Below, one piece after another: positions 23,051 through 33,075 of a stretch of DNA of 64,000 bases. The first letter of the stretch is position 1; each line of letters starts with the position of its first letter. The notes below the pieces were generated by a model that saw nothing but the letters and a program-made list of their open reading frames with translations, was not told the DNA's origin and did not search any database. Source of the stretch: Pseudocercospora fijiensis CIRAD86 (taxonomy: Eukaryota > Ascomycota > Dothideomycetes > Mycosphaerellales > Mycosphaerellaceae); contig NW_006921532.1 in the NCBI RefSeq assembly GCF_000340215.1, positions 3,017,337-3,081,336 on the forward strand. The letters run 5' to 3'. The translations under genes were made by a program, and so were the position numbers.

Positions 23051-23166
23051 TGTTATAGTATTATTATAGATAATAATTATATAGAGGAGGAAGGCTAATT
23101 ATAAAGGTAGGCCGTCGCCCTATTAGTTAGCTAACCCCTAGACCGTTACTTCCTTGTTCCGTAATA
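23051..23166 (-). repeat. Right (5') LTR of the Gypsy element, RIP-mutated
   Basis: 116 bp, the same length as the partner. By eye it differs at six positions, three TpG to TpA and three CpA to TpA, including the terminal CA that has become TA. There are no other differences. Confidence 0.93.
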
Positions 23167-23361
23167 AAGCTATAGAGAAACTCGACCCGTTTATTAAGAC
23201 TTATAGGAATGTAAGTCCCGTTCTACTAGCTAGTAGATTTACGCCTGCGAGTGCTAAGAGTGCTGTTAATAAGGAGTATAAGGATTGTAAGGTAGGGATC
23301 GTGTTTAGAAGGTTTTTTATCTCGAACCCGGATCTTGTGTATAGGGTTCGGAAGGGGATCG
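23167..23361 (+). pseudogene. Old Yellow Enzyme, middle fragment between two retrotransposons (RIP-affected)
   Basis: Begins with the second copy of the AAGCT duplication (23167-23171); unique codons run from 23172 to 23361. The translation continues the 5' fragment directly (AIEKLDPFIKTYRNVSPVLL, then FTPASAKSAV and FFISNPDLVYRVRKGI), corresponding to the phosphate-binding C-terminal part of the OYE barrel. Several residues differ from the family pattern by G-to-A changes at TpG: Ser-Arg where LAGGF-type sequence has Gly-Gly, Asn for Asp after SAV, and Arg for Gly in VF-RRF. No CpA dinucleotide remains on the plus strand. No stop was created. It ends in the GATCG target site of the Copia element. 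Confidence 0.9.
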
Positions 23362-23486
23362 ACTTAATATAACTAATGTATTCGAGAGAGACTATCTACG
23401 AGAAAGTCGGAAGAAGAAGTGCGGCAGTTGCAGCCTTAGGCATTAGGCACGTAATAGACCCTAACACCTAGACACACACTCTAAGT
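23362..23486 (-). repeat. Left (3') LTR of the Copia element, RIP-mutated
   Basis: 125 bp. It differs from the right-hand copy at 11 positions by eye. Ten are TpA here where the right copy has CpA or TpG; one is TpG here and TpA in the right copy. Confidence 0.93.
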
Positions 23487-26400
23487 TACCCCCTTAGCAC
23501 GTGTATATCGCTATAGAATGAAGCAAACCAAACATAATAGCTATTTAGTTAGCAAAGCAAACAGGGGTATTAGGTAAGCAGAAGTAGGTAAACAAACTAG
23601 ACTACTCTTAGGTCAAACAGACAAAGCAAACAAAGGCCCTCCTTAGTATTTAGCAGCTAGCTTCGCAGCGTTCTTAATAGCGGCCTTACAATCTACTAGG
23701 TTCAGTTGTTTAACAAAGCGGCCGTGCTTAATCTTATCAAGCGGCTTAGTAAAGCTATCGGCTATCTAATCGTATATACTAATCTATTAGACGACGATAG
23801 AACTATTAGCAATCTTTTCGCGAATATAGTGAATACGAGCATCTATATACTTCGTACGGCTATTAATACTAGTAGACTTAGTAATAGCAATAGCGGACTA
23901 ATTGTCCTCGTAGAGCGTAACTAGAAGAATATAGCCCTTGTAGCTAATTTCCTTTAATAAACGAGCTAAGGCAACTGCTTCCTTAGCCCCTATAGTAAGT
24001 TGAATATACTTAGCTTTAGTTAATAATAGTGTAACGAGTGTCTAGCGGCCGGACTTATACAATAGAGGTCCGCCTGCAATAGTGAAGTAGAAGCCGCCTA
24101 TAGAGCGGCGGGTAACTGGATCGTTAGCCTATAAGGCGTTACAGTAACTAGCAAAGTTTAGCTTATCGTTCTATGTGCCTTAGAAGCGTATACCGCGGTT
24201 AAGGGTGCTAACTAGGTACTTAATTAGCTAAAGGAGCGCGGTATAATGTTCTTTAGTCGGGTTAGAGATAAATCGTAACAATAGGCCCGCAGTATAGCAA
24301 GCATTAGGTCGTGTAATTATAGCTAGCTATAGCGCCTCGCTAACACCTTCTTAATACTAAGTCTTAAAGGCGGCACTAGCTATATAGCCTTTAGGTGTAC
24401 GCTAAATCGATGTCTTAACGTATCGAGGCGCTATTAGAGTAGCTAGACCGATACGGCCACGTATACTATATTTCTTACTAAGCCTATTTAGATAGGCATC
24501 CTAAACGATATAGATAGTGCGCTAGTTGCGGTTACGGATAATCCGTATACCGAGATAGTAGTGCAGGTTACTAAGTTCTCGTATATTAAACCGGTCCTTT
24601 AGCATCTAAGCAACGGCTTCTAGTGCTAATAGGCTATAGGCGATAATGATTATATTATCGACGTAGATAACGATAATCGAGCCGCTAACGTGCTTAAATA
24701 TACAGACGTCGGACATTATTAGAATAAAGTCTAGGCTCTTTAAGTACTTCCGAAGCTCTTTATACTACAGTATTGGTAACTGCTTTAGACTATATAGGGC
24801 CTTTAGTAGCAGGCAAACTATGCCCTTGCTACTACGGTCTTTAAAGCTATATAGCTGCTCGACGTAGATCTTATACTTATCCCCGATAAGCGCGTTAAGG
24901 AAGGCAGTTAGAATGTCGTACTGCTTAGCCTCTAGGTTATAGTGTGCAATTAGACCAAATAAGGCTCGAAGCGTGTAAGGCTTAGCAACAGCCGCATAGG
25001 TCTTATTATAATCCTGTCCTTCGATCTATGTAAAGCTACGGACGACCTAACGAGCCTTAAACCGGCTAACCTTGCTATTAGCGTTACGCTTAATAGTAAA
25101 CACCTATCGGCTACGAACAACCTTACGACCTTCTAGCACCTCTAACCGAGATACATGCACCTATATATAGTTGTCGATTAGTAACTTGTATTTAGTCTTA
25201 TAGGCCTCCTTCTATTGTAGCTAGTATAGCGACTAAGTCGCTTCCTTGTAACTCTTCGGAATAGGGATAGTTTCTTTAGGCTTATTAGACTGTTTAGCAA
25301 TATAATAGGAAGCTATAAAACCCTTGATATAGGCTATCGGCATGTTAGCTATTATACGTCGAGTTAACCGCTTAACACTACAATTAGCTAGATAGCTACG
25401 CAACAGGTTACGAGCCGACTTGTTACTACGGGTTATACGGGTAGAACGAGCGCCTACCGTGTTAGGTCGCTTAAACTCTAGCAACCAGCTAGGCTTACTT
25501 TTCTTTATATTTAGATTAAAGGGCGGAGCTTAATCTTCCTTAGCTAATTAGAAGCTATCTTTATTACTTGAAGCTAGTAGTTAAACGTCTAGAAGGTCGT
25601 TATCGATTGGTAACGGATTAGCGACCCTATCGGCTATTTCCTATATAGGTCCTTATATAGGCTATTCTTCTTACTAAGCTAGAAGCCGCTAGACTATACT
25701 AGTAGCCTCGGCAGGCGACGGAGCCTCGTTACTTATAGAATTGAACAAAGCCGGCATAATAGACTTAAGGGTAACAAACTCGTTCTTAGACAAGTCGTTA
25801 GTATTAGTATATAGCTTTATGCTATCTAGAAGTAGGAGGTCACCCCCTAACTTAACAAACTAGACGTTCTTAGAAGCGATTACTTTGTATTAATTAGGCA
25901 GGTAAACTATGTATTTTCTAGAGTCTACAGAGCCCTTAGCATAGCCAACTAGCTTGCTAACTAGGCCTCTACTGTCTATCTTCTTTCCGCGAGTTATACT
26001 ATAATCGTAGGCAACTGCAGTATAGCTATAAGCTCGAAGGTGCTATAGGCGCGGCTATGTTCGTAACTAATTGAGCTCCTTAGCTACAATAGTATATAGG
26101 CTTCCTCTGTTAGCGGTTAGCGTAATATTAAGGACCTGTATAGTAGAGGTAATAGTATATAGCTATAGAGACTTCGGAAGGTTGGCGTATAGCATTATCT
26201 TTCTCGCAGTCGTGTATACGATGTAATTGCTAACCTTAGCAAGGCTATTCTAAGTAGAAGAATAAGGAGCTGTAACCTATAGTACAATGCCCTAATTACG
26301 AGCCTAGCTTAATAGCTAATTTCCGCCGTATTTACCCCCTCTATCGAGGCGGTAGATCGGGATCGAATAGCTAGTCTATATACGGATATATATACGATAG

Positions 26401-28579
26401 TCCTTAATAGCTACTGCAGCCCCTAACTTAAGCGTACTAGTATATTCGTATCGATAGCCTAACTTAGCGTATGTAAACAGTGTAAAATAGCGCTCCTGTA
26501 ACAGACTAGGGTTAGTAATAGTGACTATATCTATACAGACAATGTAATAGATCGTAGATAGTCGTACGCGTAGCAGCCGATTGTATTCCTTGTATAATAT
26601 AGCTATGCGATAGGCAATGCAGTTGCGGAAGTCCTTCTTAGCACTAGTAATAACAATTTGACCCTTAGATTCCATTCTTAGCAGCTTGCGGTAATAAATA
26701 TAGCTATATCGCAGATGCTACTCATCTATAGTGCCTATAGGCACCCCCTTCTTCGACAGAAGGGCAACTACTTTACTATCTAGACTAGAGGTTAGTATAT
26801 AGAGGTAGGGAAGACTATTCTTACGGTATGTCTAAGCGATAGTGACCTTATTGCCCTCTACTATCGTAAACAGGATACGCTTATTATTTCGGTAGAAACA
26901 ACCCTTATCGGCAAGCTTCTTAGTAGATAGAAGGTTAGCTACTAGACCTAGAACATATAGCGTATTAGACAGCTTTATATTGCTAATACTACGCTTATTA
27001 ACAACCTTAGTCTAAGCTATACCAACTATCGTAGCGTGCTTCGTGTTGCTACTAAACCGGACAGGAATGTAGTAGCCTTTATATTTAATAAGCAGTAAGG
27101 GGTTATTAACTATATGTATGCTAGTACCTAAGTCGACAACCTAATTAGTAGTCCGAGTGCTAGCAGTAAGAGCCGTAGAAACCTAGTCGCTAACAGTAAC
27201 TATAGTAGCGCTTACAGTGAAGGCGTAATTGTAGTTTAGGTCTAATAACACCCCCGGGGTGGCATTAGCCGTATACAGCCCCTAAGCACTATTCTAACTA
27301 GATAGCGGTTGTTGCTGTTATTACTATGCAGTTAGTCTACGCTGCTACTATTGCTATTGCTGCACCCCCTTCTTCTTAGCCTTCTACTATTTACGACGCA
27401 GTCGGTCTTCTTCCTTTAGGTAAGGGTACTTAGTATAGTATCGGTTAGAAGGATATAACCCCTAACAATAGGAGCACTTCTCGCGATTTTGACTATTCTA
27501 GCTGTTTCTACTATAACTACGACTATTGTTATTGTTTCCGCGGCTACTACGACCGCTACGGTTCGAGTCACCTCGACTATTGCTATTACTATTGCCTTGT
27601 AGTTGCTAGCGCTAGAGGCCGAAGAAACTATTATATTAGGCCTAGTTTAACTAAGCTATATTCTTATTAAGCAACGCGCTAATAATGTTGTTAAGGGTGC
27701 TATCGTTAATAGTGTACTCTAAGGCTCGCATTTGCTCTCGGCGCATCTATACGAAAGCCTCGTAGAACGGTGCAATTTGTATAATAAATATATAGACAGC
27801 TTAATATTAGCTAATAGCCAATTTAGTGTCCTTTAAGGTACCGAGCTTCTTCTTATACTTATTATAGAACTTCTTAACGTCCTTACTATTATAGCGAAGG
27901 GTAATATATTCCTAGTAGAGCATAAATTTAGTAGACCTACCTTTACTAGTATATTTCTTCTTAAGGAAGTCCTATACTTCCTAGGATATAGACAGACTAA
28001 GTAGTAATTATTAAATATTACTAACACAATTAGCAAAGATCTAGGTACGCGCTATTTGATCTTTAGAGTCCTATTTATCTTAGCGGTCTTCAAACTCTTT
28101 AGAAGACTTACTAGAGGCCTTAGAAAGGGGTCGCTAGCGGGTGCCTTATATATAGCGCTATACCGACATACCTTTAAGGGCGCCTTTAGCGGCGTAGGCC
28201 TATACTAGATAATTCTCCTTATTCTTCAGCTTAGGAATGTTGCTTATATAAGCGTTAGTGGTTGTAGGGGGAGCTATTGCGGACAGCGACGGCGATATAG
28301 AAAGAGACTATAGACCTGTCTTAAGAGGCTGCCGATAGGCGCGCCTATATTGTATTAGTATAGCGGACAGCCGACACTGTTGTTAGGAACTAGTGTAGCG
28401 GACAGCTAACACGGATAGTGACCGACTCGAGTCGGACTAGCACCTGCTAGAACACTCGAGGGCGGCGAGAGTAGCGGCGACGATAATAGTATCGGCGCAA
28501 TTTTTAGTAACGAGCGCTAGCTACGCAGCTATCGGAGTAACTATTAGGATACGTAGTGAACGTGTTATATACGTTGGAA

Positions 28580-28598
28580 ACGCAGGGGGCTCATAACT
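28580..28598 (-). promoter_or_regulatory. Copia primer-binding site complementary to initiator tRNA-Met anticodon arm
   Basis: On the plus strand GGGGGCTCATAAC lies immediately before the LTR that is 5' in the element's own orientation. GGGCTCATAACCC is the anticodon stem-loop of eukaryotic initiator tRNA-Met, so the element's minus-sense RNA would pair with the anticodon region and not with a tRNA 3' end. That is the half-tRNA priming known from Drosophila copia and yeast Ty5. The match is by eye. Confidence 0.7.
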
Positions 28599-28723
28599 AC
28601 TTGATGTAACTGATATATTCGAGAGAGACTATCTACGAGAAAGTCGGAAGAAGAAGTGCGGCAGTTGCAGCCTCAGGCATCAGGCACGTGATGGACCCTG
28701 ACACCTGGACACACACTCCAAGT
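28599..28723 (-). repeat. Right (5') LTR of the Copia element, little mutated
   Basis: 125 bp, from ACTTGATG to CTCCAAGT. It keeps ten CpA/TpG sites that are mutated in the left copy. The GATCG duplication and intact OYE coding sequence follow directly. Confidence 0.93.
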
Positions 28724-28728
28724 GATCG

Positions 28729-28850
28729 AGTTGAGGATGTATGAGAGGGATACGTTTTATACGCCTAAGCAGGCCAAGGGATATATTGATTGGCCCTTTT
28801 CGGAGGAGTTTGTTAAGGAGACGGGGAGGCCGCAACTGGAGGTTCGATGA
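28729..28850 (+). pseudogene. Old Yellow Enzyme, 3' fragment
   Basis: The last 122 nt of the OYE frame after the Copia element, ending at the TGA at 28848-28850. It encodes the family-typical C terminus (YERDTFYTPKQAKGYIDWPF, then EEFVKETG). It carries normal CpA and TpG content, unlike the middle fragment, so RIP did not spread past the right-hand LTR. With GATCG counted once the frame joins exactly to the middle fragment. Confidence 0.92.
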
Positions 28851-29107
28851 GATGATGGGCGATGGAAGGAGGCGTTTGACTCAAGCGATGGCGTTCAAAG
28901 CATTGAATACAATGTGAGACAGCAGAGAGTATAGAGCATGTACCATAGAGGGATCAATACCAATCCCATCGACTACAAATCCTAAACTTCCCAAAGCCCA
29001 TGCCCTAATCTCTCCATCCATCTACCCTATGCAACTGCCGCCATTCGGTTTAGTCTCTCGTGTTGAAGGCCGTCCCCCATCTCAGTTAAAACCCACATCC
29101 ATCTCAA

Positions 29108-30478
29108 CTATTTCTTACTTCTCTTTCTGTGCTGAACTCCAGGCGACGAGTCATTACCGTCAGGGTCATGCAAGTTCATGCCCCCATAATTCTTCTTCTT
29201 CTTCTTCTCCTTCGCCTCAACCTCTCCATCCTCCTCGCCTGATCCAGCAACTTCTTTTCCCTCAACAGCAGTCTTCCGCTTCTTAGGAACCCGTATCTCA
29301 GCCTCCTCCATCTCGTCATCAAGAATTTCAATCGCGTCATCTTTACCCCGACCCTTGCCTTTGCCTTTCGTGGCTTTAGGTCTAGGAGTCGCTGCTCTCT
29401 TCGAAAGACCTGTCCTCGAACTAGCGATCTTCTTGAGTCCTACATCAATCATGTCAGCTACATACCTCCAATCACAAAAGAGTAGAAAAGGAGACCCTGA
29501 CCGTCTTCATCCACAGGAGCCAGACTTGTCCGTGAAGCTTCTCTTTTGGCTTCCGAAAACTTGCTATTATTGAGGGTTGATGTCCGTCGGGCCCTTGGTC
29601 CAGTGATGTCTGGGATCTCAGGTTGGTCGTACAGAGCTTTTGGTCGGTCACTTGCGGACACCATTTTCCAACCTTTACCAGACGTTGGGGCTGCGGGGTT
29701 GGTTGCTTTCTTGGTCGGTGATGTTGTTGTCGTAGTCTCATCACGAATCGATGAAAGTATTTCCTTGCTGATCTTGAAGGCATCATTCGGCTCTTTCAGG
29801 GATGGGGCATATTGACTTTGTTTTTGATTTTCTTCTTCTGAGATCTCCAGGTCTTGCACACCTGGCTCAGCATTGTTCGGTGTGGAATCTTCGGTTGGCG
29901 GTGAGATTTGTCTTCCATCTCTCTCAAGCGCCCGCTCGAGCTGCTGGAGGATGGTGATCCCTGGGGATTTCTCAGATGTAGATCGAGAAGGGCTCTTGTT
30001 CGCGTCCTTGTCTGGAGCTTCAGTTCGATACGAGCTTACTGATTGCGACCTGGCTGGCTTCATGTCTCCCGCGTTGCTGCTGTCGGCTCTCGCTGCAGAG
30101 GAAGATGAATTGATAAGAGGACGATCAAGGTCCATGATCTCCTTTCCATCCTCGAACTCGTATTTACGCAATGTCCATGATCCACTCAGATTCAGGTGGC
30201 ACTGGACTTGAGCAGTAGCGTGACTCATGGGAATATTGGCCATATTGTGAAGGTCGAATGTTCTTGGTGGACAAGAAGGATGAGCAACGGCATCTGGCGC
30301 AGCAGCCTTACAATACTCAGAGATAGCAAACATGCCCTGTTTGGATGGATTTCAATGTCAGTGCTTCTATTCAAAGGTCAGAGGCATAGAGCAAACATAT
30401 GTGCTGCAGGTCAGAACCAACCAGAACCATCTTCCAATTCCGGGAGGGAAGAGTGATAGCGCGGATGGTAAATGCCAT
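29108..30478 (-). CDS. Hypothetical basic/low-complexity protein
   Basis: Proposed three exons on the minus strand (30478-30428, 30336-29466, 29409-29108) give 407 residues. The second intron (56 bp, GTATGT donor, ACAG acceptor) is good. The first has a weak GTTCTG donor, so translation might instead start at 30333 or 30243. A short ordered region (about residues 48-85) contains AQVQCHLNLSGSWTLRKYEF. The rest is Ser/Lys/Pro-rich, with a C-terminal half dense in Lys/Arg (KGKGKGRGK, KKRK, KEKKKKK, RKRSKK) suggesting nuclear location. I recognise no named family. The AQVQC block and a later LYD.P motif also occur in the protein at 41242, which suggests a distant paralogue. Confidence 0.6.
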
Positions 30479-30577
30479 TGAAATGACGATCTTCTTTTTG
30501 TGATCGCTCCACGAGTATCTACACCGATATGCTTGCTTTCGTGCACGTACAGCGTTTCTCCCTCTCTAAAACATCGT

Positions 30578-33075
30578 CTACTTATTCAGCTTGACATAGT
30601 TGGCTGGGAACAGGCCCACTTTGCCATTGTACTCGCCAGACCACCAGTTCTCGTCGGGAAATTCCTGGAAATTATCAGTATGGGAAGTCTCAGTATGCGA
30701 TCCTTGGTACCTACAATGTTGTGAATAGTTGCGCCGTCTGGGAAACTGAGCTCATTCTCCTCTGCTGCTTCGTAGTCGTACTCAGCAACAGCAGTGGGAA
30801 GACTGCCACCAGCAGGTTGCGGTGCTGCTGGGGGCGGTGCTGGAGCCTCTTCATGTGCCGCAAAAGCAGCAGGGGCAGCAGCACCACCTCCACCTCCACC
30901 TCCAACAAGCTCGACATAATTGCTTGGGAAGAGACCTTTCTCGCCTTTGCTGTTCTCTCCCATCCACCAATCATCATCAACCATTTCGATGTTGATGATT
31001 CGTTCACCTTCTTGAAGAGCAAGCTCATTATCTTCGTCCTTCTCATAGTCGTACTGCGCAATAGCTTCGTGTCCGCCTGATGCACCAGCACCGCGAGCGT
31101 CTTCTTGGTGCCCAAAAGTGCTGGCAGCAGCAGCCTGAGCAGCTCCTCGCGATGGATCTTGGTCATGGACGTGTGGCTCTGGCTCGAGGTCATGGTGTTG
31201 TGAAGCTACCTTGGAAAGTGATTCGCTTGGTATGGCACGAGGAGGCAGTTGTTCTGCTGGCTCAACAGGATCTGCACCACGACCAACTGGCATAGCGATG
31301 CGAACAGGTGAGCCTTGAGGAATTGGCTCGTCTTCGTCTTCCTCCTCATCCTGTGGCACGCCTCGTGGCGGAGGAGGTGGCAGGTCTTGATGTTGCTGTG
31401 CGGGCACATCCTCCACAGGTCGTGTAGGCAGCCCGGGAATTGGAACTCCGCGAGCGCCCGCGTTTGGCTTTGAAGAAGTGTCGAGTGGCGGAGGCTCAGG
31501 AGCGTCGCCAGTCAAGTCGCGTGGAGCGCCCATAGGTGCCGCACCCGCAAAGCGATCTCTGATAGAGCCAACTCCACCCGAACGGAGTTCGAGCTCTTCT
31601 TGAATGGGCTCATTCTGTCCAGTACGTTGCTCGCTCACACCACTGCCGCCCGTTCGAGTCGGGATCTGAACATCCCACTTCTTTCCGCCGTACCCGCTAT
31701 GCCATCCGCCACTGGTCTGGCTCTGGATTGGCGAAGCAGGCTGCCCCAATCCTGCTGGTGGTTGTGTATCTCCTGCGCCACTCAGGCCACGCTCGCGTGC
31801 TTTCCTCTCTTGCCAAAGTTGTGCTGGAGTTTTGCCTCCCTCATCTGCGAAAGTCTTGCTTGCTGTTCCAACGGGCGCTGATGATTGAATCGGCTTGGAG
31901 CTGAAACCCACAGGCGCTGGAGCCTTGGTGCCTGAAAAGTTGCTTGTGGAAGATCCGAATCGATTCGCGACCTTTGGTTTCGGAAGCTCGGTCAGAGGTC
32001 TGTTTTGTGTGAAAGCTGCAGAGCGATCAGCCAGCGACCTAGGCTGATTCTCGTCGTTGTCCGTAGACTGTGCTGGCGGGGGCGCTGGTGCAGGCGCAGG
32101 AGCACCTTGTGCTTTCCTTCTGATCTCAGCAATGTCCACCTTGCCAACGGGTTCGTATGCGCCCTTGACCACAGTCGGTCTGTCGTCCTGCACATTGCCA
32201 GAGTTTTGTGCCTGCTGTCTGATCGCTGCAATATCTACCTTGCCAATTGGCTGATATCCGCCGCTTACAACATCTGCGCTGCTTCCGTTGCTTGCGGGTG
32301 GTGGTCGTTGGAACTGCGAAGGTTCGCGCTGAGTCTGTAATGAAGCCATGTCGACTTTGGTGGGTTGATATGCGGGTGCGACCTTCTCAAGCTGCGATCG
32401 TGTCACTGGTGGAGCATCTGCGCCCCATCCGTCTGCATCCGTAGCCATGGATGGCTGAGGTGCTCGCGTGCGGCCGAGTGGTGAGAAGCCGCTGGATACT
32501 TGGAAGGTCTTGGTAGGAAGAACTGGCTTTGAAGCCTTGGGAGGTAGTGGAGCGGCTGCGGCAGCTGCTGAAGGCACAGATCCACCTCCGCTGTACTTGG
32601 ATCCAGATGAGTCGGCTACTTTCTGCACAATGAGCTCAGGCGTGAGGTCTCTGTCAGACCTCGCCGTGACCTGCACATGGTAGCCATGGAGCACCTTCGA
32701 GACGGCATTTAGGTGGCTCGTAAAGTATCCTTTGGTCCTCTCCGGCACTCCCTCACCGCACCAGGCAATGAGGACGCTCTTGGGCAATGTGGTATTTGGA
32801 TCTTTGACCTTGACAAAGGCGAATTGAATTCGTCCATCTGAGAACTCTTCAATCAGATCTGCCAATTCTCCCTCGCCAGTGGTTTGCACTGAGAGCACAC
32901 TCTCTTTGCCAGAGTCGGTCTGGAAGGCATTGGCGAGCGGAGCTTTGACCGAGAAGACGGCCCATATTCCGAATGTGGGCGAAGCTGACGCCGCGCCTGC
33001 GGGCGAACTGTTGACAATCTTCTGGTAGCTGGCCGTTATAGAGGGGCCGTTCTGGCTCAAATTTAAGGCAGCCAT
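30578..33075 (-). CDS. abp1: Actin-binding protein Abp1 (ADF-H plus two SH3 domains)
   Basis: Two exons on the minus strand (33075-30715 and 30664-30578, 50 bp intron) give 815 residues. Residues 1-150 form an ADF/cofilin-homology domain (ADLIEEFSDGRIQFAFVKVK, LIAWCGEGVPERTKGYF). A long linker carries three copies of a YxPxGKVDIAxIRxxA-type repeat, then proline-rich tracts. Two SH3 domains close the protein: one from IAQYDYEKDEDNELALQEGE to GLFPSNYVELV, and a second, TAVAEYDYEAAEENELSF, whose end GLFPANYVKLN is restored only by splicing. Abp1 binds F-actin at cortical endocytic patches, activates Arp2/3 and recruits scission and kinase proteins through SH3. Translation is set at MAALNLS because the ADF-H fold starts there; the frame is open 23 codons further upstream. 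Identification is secure. Confidence 0.95.

Larger units (their letters stand above)
15234..23166 (-). mobile_element. Gypsy-type LTR retrotransposon, RIP-degraded, inserted in the OYE gene
   Basis: A 7933 bp element flanked by a perfect AAGCT duplication (15229-15233 and 23167-23171) with 116 bp LTRs beginning TGTTA and ending AACA. It is read on the minus strand. Next to the right-hand (5') LTR is a primer-binding-site-like TAGTAGCTTCGC (minus strand), fitting TGGTAGCTTCGC after one RIP change. Minus-strand remnants come in Gypsy order: gag about 22900-21000; reverse transcriptase about 20500-19900 (an AVIDIRRLN and FISTIDIKSFFY region); RNase H about 19800-18900, ending YKLGREHIVPDALLRL; integrase C terminus about 17760-17600 (VGDIVYLRLKNYAILG then RKLTPLRIG). 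All frames are full of TAG/TAA stops of the kind RIP makes from CAG, CAA and TGG. CpA is nearly absent. A 197 bp foreign LTR lies inside at 18978-19174. Confidence 0.92.
23362..28723 (-). mobile_element. Copia-type LTR retrotransposon, RIP-degraded, inserted in the OYE gene
   Basis: A 5362 bp element flanked by a perfect GATCG duplication (23357-23361 and 28724-28728) with 125 bp LTRs whose ends are the inverted repeat ACTT...AAGT. It is read on the minus strand in Copia order: gag about 28200-27650; zinc-knuckle region about 27480; integrase about 26680-26370 (a DIVTITNPSLLQERYFTLFT core); reverse transcriptase from PKSYKEA at about 25240 to the catalytic box VIYVDN (D-D to D-N change) at about 24670; RNase H about 24020-23700 (RTKYIDARIHYIREKI then DSFTKPLDKIKHGRF). 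Integrase before reverse transcriptase separates it from Gypsy. Stops are RIP-type. A primer-binding site matching initiator tRNA lies beside the right-hand LTR. Confidence 0.93.

Noticed and set aside
23706..23924. A 72-codon plus-strand frame inside the Copia element
   Set aside because: It is the antisense shadow of the element's RNase H region, which reads correctly on the minus strand.
28580..28598. A possible initiator tRNA-Met gene fragment
   Set aside because: Only the anticodon arm is matched, with no acceptor, D or T arms, and it sits exactly beside an LTR, as a primer-binding site should.
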